Shown: positions 38,315 through 52,579 of the stretch, one piece after another
Layout of the letters: the number at the start of each line of letters is the position of its first letter
How positions within the stretch are numbered: position 1 is the first letter of the stretch
From: Ornithinimicrobium sp. INDO-MA30-4
GTDB lineage: Bacteria > Actinomycetota > Actinomycetes > Actinomycetales > Dermatophilaceae
DNA length: 64,000 nucleotides
Direction: 5' to 3'
Assembly: GCF_021535045.1 (NCBI RefSeq)
Contig: NZ_CP091056.1
Location: 2,294,001-2,358,000 of the forward strand
The notes under the pieces: generated by a model
Seen by the model: the letters and a program-made list of their open reading frames with translations, nothing else
Told to the model about the DNA's origin: nothing
Database searches by the model: none
Made by a program: the position numbers and the translations under genes

Positions 38315-41300
38315 TTAGGCGGGCGCTGGAGCGCTGTCGTCATCGCTCGCCTCGTGCTTGCCTCGACGAGCGATGCGCCGCTCGGCAAGCCTCTCTTTGG
38401 CCCGCTCGACCAACTCATACAGCACCGGGACCAAGATCAAGGTCAATGCTGTTGAGCTAATCAGGCCACCAATCACCACGATCGCGAGTGGCTGGGAGAT
38501 GAAGGCTCCACCGCCAGTGACCGCGAGCGCCATCGGAGTCAACGCAAAGATCGTCGCCAATGCGGTCATCAGAATGGGGCGGAAACGGTGACGGGCACCT
38601 TCAACGACAGCCTCATGGATGCCATACCCGCGAGAGCGGTACTGGTTGATCAGGTCGATCAACACGATCGCATTCGTGACCACCACACCGATCAGCATCA
38701 ACATGCCGATCATGGCCGCGACGTCCAGCGGGGTGCCGGTGATCAGCAGCATGACCAGCGAGCCCGTTGCAGCAAACGGCACCGAGACCAGCAGCAGGAT
38801 CGGCTGAAGCAGGCTGTTGAAGGTCGCCACCATGACGAGATAAACGATCGCAATGGCAGCTAGCAGTGCTAGACCCAGGCTGGCGAAGGCGTCTTCCTGG
38901 TCAGAGCTAACGCCACCGAGCTCAACGGTCACGCCCTCGGGCCATCCAAATCAGCAAGTCGCTGAGTGAGGTCGGCCGTCAGTGCGCCCAAGTTGTCGCC
39001 AGTGGGGACTGCGGTGATCGAAGCACTGCGCTGGCCATCGATCCGGGTGATCCGGACCAGTTCATCCACCGACTCCACGTCGGCGACATCATCCAGGGTC
39101 AAGGCACCGGCTGGTGATGCGCCGATGACGAGTCCCTCCAGGTCGGTCACTGTCTCCGGGGCTTCGCCTTGAGACACGTTGACCAGATAGGTGTCGGCAC
39201 CCTACTCAACCTGGCCAACGGTGCTGCCAGTCGATGCCGAGCTGACGATCTGCCCGATCTGGGTTTCGGTCAAACCAGCGGCGGCCGCGGCTTCACGTTC
39301 AACAGTGACCCGCAAAGAGGGCACGGTGTCAGCGAGGTTATTCGTGACATCAGTGCCGCCAGCTTCTTCAACCACATCGACGACCTGTGCAGCTGTGGTC
39401 ATCAAGTCATCTGAGTCGGCAGCGCTGACCACGACCTCCAGGTTGGAGGAGCCGGGCTGCTGCTGTGCACCGGTGACAGCGACATTAGCGTCGCTGGGAA
39501 CGGGTGCCTCGTCCTCAAACGCCTGAGCGAAAGCGGCCCCGTCGGAGTCTTCGACCAGGGTGATGGCCACGGTGGCCGCATTGCTGCCGCCGCCGAGGAA
39601 GACGGCTTCGATGCCACCGCTGGATCCGACGGTCGACTGGTAGGACTCAACTTCATCCTGATCGCCCAACCATGCCTCGACCTCGCGAGCAGTCTCGTCG
39701 GTCGAGGCCAACTCAGTGCCGGTAGGCAGGGTGATGGTGGCGGTCAAGGTGTCGCCGTCGGCGCTGCCGATGAAGTCCGTCTTCAGCAAGGTGCCTGCCC
39801 CGACCGTCCCGGCCAAGACCAGACCAGCCACCGCGAGCGTGATGACCGGGTGCGCCAGCGAGCGCGCCAAGACGGGCAAGTAGGCCTTCTGCAACTTGTC
39901 CGGTGCGTCTTCTTCCCGGTCCAAGTCCTTTGCGATGCTCCGCCGCTGCGGCCCAAGAACCAGTAGCCCAGCACGGGGACAATGGTCAGCGCTACAAACA
40001 GCGACGCAATCATGGCAATCGCCACAGTGAACGCAAACGGACGGAAGAGCTCGCCGACCTGGCCGCTGACCAAGCCAAGCGGCAGGAAGACAGCGACGGT
40101 TGCGGCGGTAGCCGAGGTGATAGCACCGGCCACTTCGCGCACGGCGTCGACGATGGCAGTGAGCCGGTTTCCGCCTCGAGCGATGTGTCGCTTGATGTTC
40201 TCGATGACCACGATCGAGTCGTCCACGACTCGACCAATGGCGATGGTCAAGGCGCCAAGCGTCAGGATGTTGAGCGAATACCCGGCGATCTGCAAACCAA
40301 GCAAGGCAATCAGCAGCGACAGCGGGATCGACAGCGCCGTGACGAGGGTCAATCGCACAGAGAGCAGGAACACCAGCACCACGAGGATGGCGAAGGTGAG
40401 GCCAAGGAGCCCTTCGGTGGTGAGGTCCTCAATCGACTGCTCAATGAACGGGGCCTGGTCAAACACGATGGTTAACTCGCCACCGTCAAGCAGCGTCTCC
40501 AGCTCCGGGATCAACTCATCCAGAGAGTTGGAGATGTCAACGGCATTGCCGTCTGGTGTCTTCGTGATCTGCAAGCCGACACTGGGCTCACCATTCGTGC
40601 GGGTGTATGCCGTGGCCTCCTGATCGCGCAGTTCCACCGTCGCGATGTCGCCCAGCAACGGCGCTGCTGCTGGTGCGATGTCAGGCTCGGCGGCATTGGG
40701 ATCGGCAGCGTCGGGGGCGGTTGGCGCGGTAGCGGCCGCTGGAGCAACGACCGGCAGGCTGGCGATGTCGTCAACCGAGTTCAACCGGGTGCCGACCTGC
40801 ACCGGCAACTCGGTGTCGCCATCCAGTACGGTGCCAGCGTTACTAACGACGCCGTTGGCTTGCAGCACGGAAGCAACAGTTCCGGCGTTCACGCCAGCAG
40901 CGGTGGCGGCCTCTTCGTCGAGATCTACGCTGACGACCTGAGTGGCTACACCGGTCAACTGGACTCCGCGCACGCCATCCAGCTCTTCGATGTCTGGAAT
41001 CACCAGTTCGTTGAGCCGGCGCACCAGGTCAGTGGGGTCCTCGCCGCCGGTCGCCGAGAGTTGGATGATGGGGAAGTCGTCGATGTTTCCGGCAAAGACC
41101 GAGGGGCTGGCGTCATCCGGCAGGCCCTGCACGGAGAAGATCTGACGCTGCAGGTTGGTCTGGGCGGCGCCAAGGTCTGTGCCGTAGTCCAACTCGAGGG
41201 TCACCGCGGAGAAGCCATCGCTCGAGGTCGACTGCACTTCGACGAGGCCTGGGATGCCTTGCGCGGCGTCCTCCATCGGTCCGCTTACTTGCTCCTCAAC

Positions 41301-41477
41301 AACTGCGGCGCTGGCTCCCGGGACTGGCGTGGCAACAACCAAGACGGGGAACTGTAGCGACGGGAAGAGCTCTCGCGGCAGCACATTAGCCGACCAGAGG
41401 CCAGCAAAAATGGCGAAGAGTGTGGTCAAGGCGATGAGGGCGCGGTTGCGCACGCTAAACATCGTCAGTTTTGTCAT
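38315..41477 (-). CDS. RND exporter of the AcrB/HAE type (frameshifted)
   Basis: Inner-membrane proton-driven exporter of about 1050 residues. It starts MTKLTMFSVRNRALIALTTL and continues with VPGASAAVVEEQVSGPMEDA, AIGRVVDDSIVVIENIKRHI (helix 4 with the D-D relay) and a second half with LVSVPFAATGSLVMLLITG and LMLIGVVVTNAIVLIDLINQ. Slips near 39945, 39205 and 38945 split it into four pieces. ATG 41477 is used; an upstream ATG at 41528 is possible. No membrane-fusion or outer-membrane protein gene is near, consistent with a Gram-positive host. It is divergent from a MarR gene with a palindrome between them, so it is probably repressed by that protein. Confidence 0.88.
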
Positions 41478-41535
41478 CGAGGGATCCTCGCGTGGTGCGG
41501 ACACGGTATTTTCAGCATTATTATGCACCTGATAG

Positions 41536-41550
41536 TTAGCCTGCGGCTAA
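41536..41550. promoter_or_regulatory. Palindromic operator between RND exporter and marR
   Basis: TTAGCCTGCGGCTAA is a perfect inverted repeat (6-base arms, 3-base centre). It lies in the 118-base divergent region, 46 bases before the TTG start of the MarR gene, next to an AT-rich TTATTATGCA stretch that may form the exporter promoter. The size and symmetry fit a MarR dimer site. Confidence 0.6.
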
Positions 41551-41595
41551 TCAAAGTCTCAGTGTGAATCCACCAGGTGAAATGGAGCAGTCGTC

Positions 41596-42087
41596 TTGTC
41601 GGAGAATGCGAGCCGTGACCAACTCGAAGCCGACTTGGCATCCGTTGAGCAGCAACTACGTAGTTTAATGTTGCGCCAGGCCGGGGCGATCGCCTACCCC
41701 AGTGAGTTGACCCTGCGACAAGTTCAGATCTTGGGGCTCTTGCACGGAGCCACAAGTATGACGGGGCAAGGCTTGGCAGATTTGCTAGAGGTTTCGACAC
41801 CAACCATCAGTGGCCTCATTGATCGGCTTGTTGTCAAAGGCCTGGTTGCCCGCACGCCGGATCAGAGGGATCGTCGCCGCGTGATGTTGACCCTCAGCGA
41901 CGACGGCGTCGCGGTGTTGGAGCAACTCGACGCCGTCGGCCGAATCCAGCGAAACACGCTCCTGCGCGGGTTACCAGAGGCAGACGTCGTGCACTTGCAC
42001 CGGATCTTCTCTCGGCTCTTGGAGATCGTTTCTCAGGGAGAGGCTCCCGGGGCTGGAGACGACGAAAGCCCCACGCCAGCAAGCTGA
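41596..42087 (+). CDS. MarR-family transcriptional regulator
   Basis: Intact 163-residue winged-helix repressor. The recognition helix region is GQGLADLLEVSTPTISGLID followed by RLVVKGLVARTPDQRDRRRV, the D-x-R-D-R/x-R wing that defines the family. The start codon is TTG at 41596 with GGAG about ten bases upstream. MarR proteins typically repress a neighbouring exporter and themselves and are released by phenolic or drug ligands. The divergent RND gene and the shared palindrome support that here. Confidence 0.87.
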   Translation: MSENASRDQLEADLASVEQQLRSLMLRQAGAIAYPSELTLRQVQILGLLHGATSMTGQGLADLLEVSTPTISGLIDRLVVKGLVARTPDQRDRRRVMLTLSDDGVAVLEQLDAVGRIQRNTLLRGLPEADVVHLHRIFSRLLEIVSQGEAPGAGDDESPTPAS

Positions 42088-42122
42088 TGAGGGCTTTGTC
42101 GGTGCCGTTTGGGGCCGAGCGG

Positions 42123-43403
42123 CTAGGCGCGCTCCCACTCCATGGTGGCAACGATGTCCTTAGGTCGGGCCAGCGTCCAGTAGAAGAACGTGGAAGCGCT
42201 CAAGCAGCCAACCATGACGCCCGCCATCGTGACCGGGCTTGCAGCACCAAAGGCTCCGGAGATCGGGGCGATGATGGCGCCGAAGACAAAGTTGCTAGCG
42301 CCCAACACCGCCGCTGCGGCACCGGCGCGACGAGCGTGGTCGTTCAGGGCGATCACGGGAGAGTTCGGCATGATGAAGCCGACGACACCCATGATTGCCA
42401 TGACGCCCGCGACGGTGGCGACAACGCCAAGGTCAAGCAGCGAGGCGATCAGCAGGGCTACTGCCACGACAACCCCAACCGGCAAAGCAATGCGCATGAT
42501 GTTGGCCGGGTGATGGCGCTTGACGAGCGAACCGTTGATCTGGCTCGTGATGGTCAGCGAGCCTGCTCCGGCTGCGAACACCAGTGCATACTCCTGGGTG
42601 CTCATGCCGTAGAGGTCCTGGAAGATGAACGGTGCGCTGGAGATATAGGCAAACAAAGCGCCCATCGCGGTGGCCGCAGTCAAGACCAGGCCGACGTAGC
42701 GGCGGTCACGGGCCAACACGCCATACGAGGCGATCACGGGCTTGGGGCCCTTGGCTGAGCGACGCTCGGTCGGCAGCGTCTCCTTGACCATAAAGAGAGA
42801 CAGGCCAACAAGCACGAGGCCAAAGATGGCCAGGCCCCAGAAGATCGAGTGCCATTCAAAGAAGTGCAAGAACTGTGCGCCAATGCTGGGTGCCAAAATC
42901 GGGGCGACGCCCACGATGAGGAACAGACGCGAGATAAAGGTCGCCATCACGGAGCCCGAATACAGGTCACGCACCATGGCCTGGCTGAGCACCATGCCAG
43001 CAGCTGCCGTGAAACCCTGCAGGAATCGCAAAATGATCAGGGAGTTGATCGTGTCAGCGGCGGTGATCGAAACCGAGACCAGCACGAAGGCCGATAGTGC
43101 CGTGATCAGCGGAATCCGCCGACCGACTGCGTCGGAGATGGCCCCAATCGTCAACTGCCCTAGGGCCAAGCCGACCAAGGTGGCAGTCAGCGTCAACTGA
43201 ACTGCGGACTCGGTGGTGTTGAGGTCGGAAACGATCGTGGGAAAAGCCGCGAGGTACATGTCGATCGTCAGCGGGCCGATGGCGACGAGGGCGCCAAAGA
43301 GCAGCAGACGAGACAGGCGGGACGGCTCACGCACGGGGGTCATTGATTCCGAACTGGCCGACGGGCCAGTCACGTGGGGCGTTGAAGATTCTTGAAAAGG
43401 CAC
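42123..43403 (-). CDS. Bcr/CflA-type MFS drug exporter
   Basis: Intact 12-helix transporter. LVAIGPLTIDMYLAAFPTIV in helix 1 is the signature of the Bcr/CflA (DHA1) branch, with LALGQLTIGAISDAVGRRIP (motif A) and LRFLQGFTAAAGMVLSQAMV. The start is ambiguous: GTG 43403 follows AAGG and gives a 20-residue polar N-terminus, while ATG 43343 (MTPVREPSRLSRLLLFG) begins exactly at conserved sequence. A 12-base inverted repeat spans 43376-43426 around the first option. The EamA gene on the same strand ends 45 bases upstream, so both may share a transcript. Confidence 0.87.
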   Translation of the reverse strand: MPFQESSTPHVTGPSASSESMTPVREPSRLSRLLLFGALVAIGPLTIDMYLAAFPTIVSDLNTTESAVQLTLTATLVGLALGQLTIGAISDAVGRRIPLITALSAFVLVSVSITAADTINSLIILRFLQGFTAAAGMVLSQAMVRDLYSGSVMATFISRLFLIVGVAPILAPSIGAQFLHFFEWHSIFWGLAIFGLVLVGLSLFMVKETLPTERRSAKGPKPVIASYGVLARDRRYVGLVLTAATAMGALFAYISSAPFIFQDLYGMSTQEYALVFAAGAGSLTITSQINGSLVKRHHPANIMRIALPVGVVVAVALLIASLLDLGVVATVAGVMAIMGVVGFIMPNSPVIALNDHARRAGAAAAVLGASNFVFGAIIAPISGAFGAASPVTMAGVMVGCLSASTFFYWTLARPKDIVATMEWERA

Positions 43404-43426
43404 AGTAACTAAACCTTCAACGCCCC
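43376..43426. promoter_or_regulatory. Inverted repeat over the 5' end of the Bcr/CflA gene
   Basis: GGGGCGTTGAAG (43376-43387) and CTTCAACGCCCC (43415-43426) are perfect complements 27 bases apart. On the minus-strand RNA the hairpin would enclose the GTG candidate start at 43403. It could be an attenuator or an EamA-end terminator; no U-tract follows. Confidence 0.5.
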
Positions 43427-43447
43427 TAGGACATTTCGTGACCTCGC

Positions 43448-44401
43448 TCACGCGGCGGTGAGGACAGGTGCTTCTGCGGTTGGTTTGACCATCACCTCGG
43501 GCCGCTCATCGGCCTTAACGGCGACAACGCCAGCCACGATGAATGCTCCGCCAAGCAGTTGCATCACGCTTGGGAGTTCACCGAGCAGTGCCCAAGCAAA
43601 CAGCACCGAGAACATCACTTCAGTCAGTCCGACGAACGAGGCCAACTTGGAGCCGAGTCGCCGAGCACCAGCCACGCCAAACGCATACGCAAGCGCTGCA
43701 GCGAAGACGCCAATGCCAGCCAAGGGCACCCAGACAGGCACTTCGGTGGCAGCCAGCGGGACGTCGTTGGTGCTCCACTCAAACGACGCCAAGCCCAACC
43801 CGCTGGCCAAGATCAGGCCGAGTGCGCCGACCATCAGGCCGCCGGTGGCAACGGCAACCGGGGGGACGCCGGAGCGGTCGTCGCCGGAGATCACGAAGTA
43901 TGACGCCAGTCCAACAGCAGCCAACAGGCCCCAGAGCACGCCGCGCACGTCGATAGCCATGGCGCCAAAGACATCGAGGATGAGCACCAAGCCCATGAGC
44001 GCCAGGCCGGAGCCCAGGATGGTCAACGGGCGGGGCCGTTGACCATGACGCAACCACAGGTAGCCGACAACAACGATGATGCCGAGGTACTCCAGCAAAA
44101 GCGCAACGCCAACCGGGATGTACTGAACTGCCTGGTAGAAGGCGACCTGAGCCAGCGCCACGGCAAACATGCCGAACAGCACGATGGAGCTCCACCCGCG
44201 ACGCAAACTGCACCAGTGACCACGCATGGCGAATGCGGCCGGGATCGCCAAGAGGATCGACCCGATCAACACGCGGGCAGTGACGGCAGCAACTGGGCTC
44301 CAGCCCGACTCCATCGGTGGTTTGCCGAGAGCTCCTGAGGTGCCAAAGGTTGCTGCGGAGATGAGTGCGAGAGCCAGGCCGGTGCGCATCGTGCGGTCCA
44401 T
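43448..44401 (-). CDS. EamA/DMT-family transporter
   Basis: Intact 317-residue protein with ten hydrophobic helices in two EamA halves: ALALISAATFGTSGALGKPP at the start, then FYQAVQYIPVGVALLLEYLG in the first repeat and SKLASFVGLTEVMFSVLFAW in the second. The drug/metabolite transporter family exports amino acids, nucleosides or other metabolites; this branch resembles RhtA-like exporters. ATG 44401 is chosen for its strong GAAGGAGG site. It is divergent from the CGNR gene across a 112-base region that contains an inverted repeat. Confidence 0.85.
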   Translation of the reverse strand: MDRTMRTGLALALISAATFGTSGALGKPPMESGWSPVAAVTARVLIGSILLAIPAAFAMRGHWCSLRRGWSSIVLFGMFAVALAQVAFYQAVQYIPVGVALLLEYLGIIVVVGYLWLRHGQRPRPLTILGSGLALMGLVLILDVFGAMAIDVRGVLWGLLAAVGLASYFVISGDDRSGVPPVAVATGGLMVGALGLILASGLGLASFEWSTNDVPLAATEVPVWVPLAGIGVFAAALAYAFGVAGARRLGSKLASFVGLTEVMFSVLFAWALLGELPSVMQLLGGAFIVAGVVAVKADERPEVMVKPTAEAPVLTAA

Positions 44402-44475
44402 GGGTGGTCCTCCTTCGAGGTATGGGGGATGCTGGGGACAGAAGAACTTGATCGTCATGAGTCATCAGCACTTAC

Positions 44476-44509
44476 ACTCCTGACGTTAAGCCATCTACCC
44501 ATCAGGAGT
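44476..44509. promoter_or_regulatory. Inverted repeat overlapping the CGNR gene ribosome site
   Basis: ACTCCTGA (44476-44483) and TCAGGAGT (44502-44509) are perfect complements 18 bases apart. The right arm contains the AGGAG ribosome site of the GTG at 44514. It may be an operator in the divergent EamA-CGNR region or a hairpin that hides the ribosome site. Confidence 0.5.
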
Positions 44510-44513
44510 CAAA

Positions 44514-45059
44514 GTGCAGTTTGCTCATGACACGGAAGACGCTCTCGTCGCCGCAGAAGTGCTGATCAACACGGCGTCCGAGCCCGACACCTTGACGACG
44601 TTGGCTGATCTCGCTGACCTCGTGCGGCAACACCGATGGACTGGCTTCTTTGCTGGGGATGCCGCGGAGTTAAAGCAAGTGCGTGCTTTGCGCCCACGGC
44701 TGCGCGCGATTTGGCTAGCCGACGAGGCGGAGCAAGCAGAGGGCATCAACGCACTGCTTCGCGAGGGAAAGGCCCTGCCGCAGTTGGTGCGCCACGATGA
44801 GTTCGACTGGCATCCGCATGCCACGACGCAGGAGAGCCCGCTAGCAATTCGGATGTCGGTCGAAGCGGCTATGGCTCTGATCGATGTGATGCGTGCCGGT
44901 GAGCGCAGCAGGCTCGAGACGTGCGACGCAGATGACTGTGACAATGTCTACGTGGATCTATCCCGCAACCGATCGCGAAGATTTTGCGGGACGACGTGTA
45001 GTAATCGGGTCGCCGCTGCGGCGTACCGGGCGCGACAGAGCGAAGAGAGCGAAGTGTGA
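44514..45059 (+). CDS. CGNR zinc-finger (ABATE-domain) regulator
   Basis: Intact 181-residue protein. The N-terminal 120 residues form the helical ABATE-like sensor part; the C-terminus carries the CGNR zinc finger, here CDADDCDNVYVDLSRNRSRR then FCGTTCSNRVAAAAYRAR, with Cys-x4-Cys and Cys-x3-Cys metal pairs. These proteins are presumed stress-responsive DNA-binding regulators in Actinobacteria. The gene overlaps the trans-sulfuration-type gene by four bases and is divergent from the EamA exporter, so it may control both. Confidence 0.82.
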   Translation: MQFAHDTEDALVAAEVLINTASEPDTLTTLADLADLVRQHRWTGFFAGDAAELKQVRALRPRLRAIWLADEAEQAEGINALLREGKALPQLVRHDEFDWHPHATTQESPLAIRMSVEAAMALIDVMRAGERSRLETCDADDCDNVYVDLSRNRSRRFCGTTCSNRVAAAAYRARQSEESEV

Positions 45060-46147
45060 GCGTGCAAGATTCTGCTGGTTTGAGCCCGTCGACCCGCGTG
45101 GTTTCCCTGGGCCGCCCGGCCCACCAGCCTGGAGCGGCGGTGAACCCGTCAGTGACGTTCACCTCGACCTACCTAGCTGATGGCGACGTCAGTTATGCGC
45201 GTGTGGACAACCCATCGTGGTCGGGCCTGGAAGCCGTTTTGGGTGATCTCGAAGGAGGTCGGGCTCTGGCCTTCGCGTCCGGGATGGCCGCCATTTCTGC
45301 AGTCCTGGCGCAAGTGCCGCACGGTGGCGTTGTCGTTGCGCCGCATCACGCATACAGCGGGACGACGGGATTGTTGGATGACCTAGCCAATAGCGGGGCG
45401 ATCCAACTGCGGCGCGTCGATATCTCCGATACGAGCGAGGTTGTTGCTGCTCTGGATGGGGCCGATGCGTTGGTGGCCGAATCGCCAACCAACCCGATGC
45501 TTGAAGTTGCAGATCTGCCGACGCTCATTGAGGCAGCGCATGAGCGTGGCGCCTGGGTGATGTGTGACAACACCTTTGCGACGCCGCTTCTGCAGCAGCC
45601 GCTGTCGATGGGGGCAGATGTCGTCGTTCACTCGGTCACCAAATACTTGGCTGGCCACTCGGACTTGGTGATGGGGGCAACCGTCACCCCCAAGACTGAG
45701 TCTGGAGAGCGCTTTGGGGAGCAACTGCATACTCACCGAAGCAGCAGAGGTGCGATTCCGGGACCAATGGAAACGTGGTTGGCGCTGCGCGGCATCCGCA
45801 CTCTGAGTCTGCGGGTTGAGCGAGCTGGCGAGAACGCGCAAGCCATTGCTGCTGGCGTTGCCGACCACCCAGCTGTTACCCGGGTGCGCTATCCCGGCTT
45901 TGGCGCCATCGTCGGCATTGAAGTGATCGGGGGTGCGGCAGGTGCTGAGTCGGTATGCGCGGCGACCTCGCTCTGGACGCACAGCACGAGCCTGGGTGGC
46001 GTTGAATCGCAGATCGAACGACGCCGTCGGCACGCAGCGGAAGTTCACACAGTGCCTGAAGAGCTCATCCGACTTTCCGTCGGGATCGAATCCGCGGATG
46101 ACTTGCTGCGTGACCTGATCGCAGCACTCGACGCAATCCAGCCATAG
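45056..46147 (+). CDS. Cystathionine beta/gamma-lyase-type PLP enzyme
   Basis: Intact 363-residue member of the Cys/Met metabolism PLP family. Key parts: GGRALAFASGMAAISAVLAQ, ALVAESPTNPMLEVADLP, the PLP aspartate in WVMCDNTFATPLLQQPL, and the PLP lysine in VVHSVTKYLAGHSDLVMGA. The C-terminus ends with HTVPEELIRLSVGIESADDL, the R-x-S-x-G-x-E motif binding the substrate carboxylate. Whether it acts as lyase or synthase cannot be decided from sequence. GTG 45056 overlaps the CGNR stop, so both are co-translated. Confidence 0.85.
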   Translation: MSVQDSAGLSPSTRVVSLGRPAHQPGAAVNPSVTFTSTYLADGDVSYARVDNPSWSGLEAVLGDLEGGRALAFASGMAAISAVLAQVPHGGVVVAPHHAYSGTTGLLDDLANSGAIQLRRVDISDTSEVVAALDGADALVAESPTNPMLEVADLPTLIEAAHERGAWVMCDNTFATPLLQQPLSMGADVVVHSVTKYLAGHSDLVMGATVTPKTESGERFGEQLHTHRSSRGAIPGPMETWLALRGIRTLSLRVERAGENAQAIAAGVADHPAVTRVRYPGFGAIVGIEVIGGAAGAESVCAATSLWTHSTSLGGVESQIERRRRHAAEVHTVPEELIRLSVGIESADDLLRDLIAALDAIQP

Positions 46148-46157
46148 GGAGACCCGG

Positions 46158-46456
46158 ATGACTCATATTTTTGCCGTCAACTACGTCTATGCCGACGACG
46201 CGTCAGCGCTCGACACCAATCGGCCGGCTCATCGACAGTTCCTCGCCGGCTTAGCCGCGGAAGGCGCTCTGCTGTTGAGCGGCCCATTGAAGGCTTCCGA
46301 GCCAGGGGCGCTGCTCATCGTTCGCGGTGAACACGCAGAGGGTGTTCGTGCGCAATTGAAGGGTGATCCTTTCAGCGCGAAGGTCTCGTCACACACGTTG
46401 AGGTCCACCCCTGGACGCCCGTCCTCGGTGCCTGGTTGCCGTCCGAAAGCTCCTGA
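46158..46456 (+). CDS. YciI-family protein (frameshifted)
   Basis: Small protein of about 99 residues with the YciI/DGPF fold, a dimeric ferredoxin-like domain. It starts MTHIFAVNYVYADDASALDT, then RPAHRQFLAGLAAEGALLLS, with the conserved His-Asp-like pair region. A slip near 46380 shifts to the frame EGLVTHVEVHPWTPVLGAWL, a typical family end, stop at 46456. It begins 10 bases after the PLP enzyme stop, so it closes the CGNR operon. YciI proteins have weak or unknown catalytic roles. Confidence 0.75.
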
Positions 46457-46658
46457 CCAGCCGATTTGCACACTGAAGCAGTCGGACCGTAATGTTCTCT
46501 TTGTCAGCCCGACAGGGAGGCACGGACAATTAGCAAGAAGTTGCTTGGTTGGCTGGTCCCGGGGTTGGTGGATGAGATTGGTCTTGTCTCGCTACATACG
46601 CGGCATGGGTTGATGAAGTTTGTGGTTCCTCACTGTTTTGGTGGGTTGAACGTGGCTT
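46457..46658. other. Upstream region of the first rRNA operon
   Basis: About 200 bases without a supportable gene. The second half is GT-rich and leads into the core promoter. It should hold activating sites for the rRNA promoter, but I recognise no defined element. Confidence 0.4.
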
Positions 46659-46687
46659 TTGACTGTGAGGGTGCGCGGTAGTAAAGT
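46659..46687 (+). promoter_or_regulatory. Core promoter of rRNA operon 1
   Basis: TTGACT (46659-46664) and TAAAGT (46682-46687) are separated by 17 bases. The region shared with operon 2 begins seven bases downstream, as expected if it marks the start of the transcript. Confidence 0.6.
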
Positions 46688-46898
46688 TGGCTGGGTTGCC
46701 CCAAATGGTGTTGCAAACAGGTTTGTTTGTGGTGTGTTTGGTGTGTGTCCGATTTTTGAGAACTCAACAGCGTGCTAAAAAATGATGCCAAGTTTGTTTA
46801 GTTGGCCGTGTTTTCCTCCCCCGGGGAAATTGTGGTCAGCGATTTTGTAGTTTTTTATAGTTGGGTATTGAACTTCTCTTGTTAAAAGAGTTTGTTTT

Positions 46899-52040
<5,142 letters not shown>

Positions 52041-52218
52041 CAACAAAAATGCTACGCGTCCACTGTGTGGTTCCCGAGATACAAACAGGGAACCCCAACA
52101 CACACCACACCACCACACCCAAAACAACCCCACAAGGTTGCACAACAGGGTGCCGGCAGGAGTAAACACTGTGTGTGTGAAGGGGTTTAACAACATCTGT
52201 TCGTAACACTCGACAACG

Positions 52219-52336
52219 TTACGGCGGTTATAGCGTCAGGGAAACGCCCGGTCACATTCCGAACCCGGAAGCTAAGCCTGACAGCGCCGATGGTACTGCA
52301 CTGGGAACGGTGTGGGGAGTAGGACACCGCCGGACA
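52219..52336 (+). rRNA. 5S ribosomal RNA, copy 1
   Basis: About 118 bases beginning TTACGGCGGTTATAGCGTCA and ending ACACCGCCGGAC, with the loop segment CCGAACCCGGAAGCTAAG typical of 5S. Compared with copy 2 it has small length differences near 52245 and 52316. Confidence 0.93.
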
Positions 52337-52347
52337 ACCATTCACAG

Positions 52348-52394
52348 TTTAGCCCCGCAAACCCCAACACATGTTGGGTGTTTGCGGGGCTAAA
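52348..52394 (+). terminator. rRNA operon 1 terminator
   Basis: TTTAGCCCCGCAAA (52348-52361) pairs with TTTGCGGGGCTAAA (52381-52394), with an inner CCCAACA/TGTTGGG stem. The same structure ends copy 2. Confidence 0.85.
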
Positions 52395-52410
52395 CCCATT
52401 CCCCCCCACT

Positions 52411-52430
52411 ACTTATGGGAACTTATGGGA
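52411..52430. repeat. Tandem ten-base repeat
   Basis: ACTTATGGGA occurs twice in direct succession directly after the rRNA terminator and a run of seven C. The rest of 52431-52579 holds no supported gene; a short minus-strand open frame (about 52409-52600) overlaps the permease start and matches nothing that I recognise. Confidence 0.5.
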
Positions 52431-52579
52431 AATTTGCGTTCGTGCCGGGGTTCGTTATCCCAGACCCGTTCGATGAGTGGGTTGCCAGACGGCTGGTTGC
52501 GTGTGACGCTGTAGTGGTCGGGCAGACATTTCTGGGTCTTTTCGGCGCTTACATAGGACTCGCCTGTTAGGGGACAAGG

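Noticed and set aside
43376..43426. Invertible DNA switch
   Set aside because: The arms are only 12 bases with a 27-base centre and no recombinase gene is nearby. An RNA hairpin explains it better.
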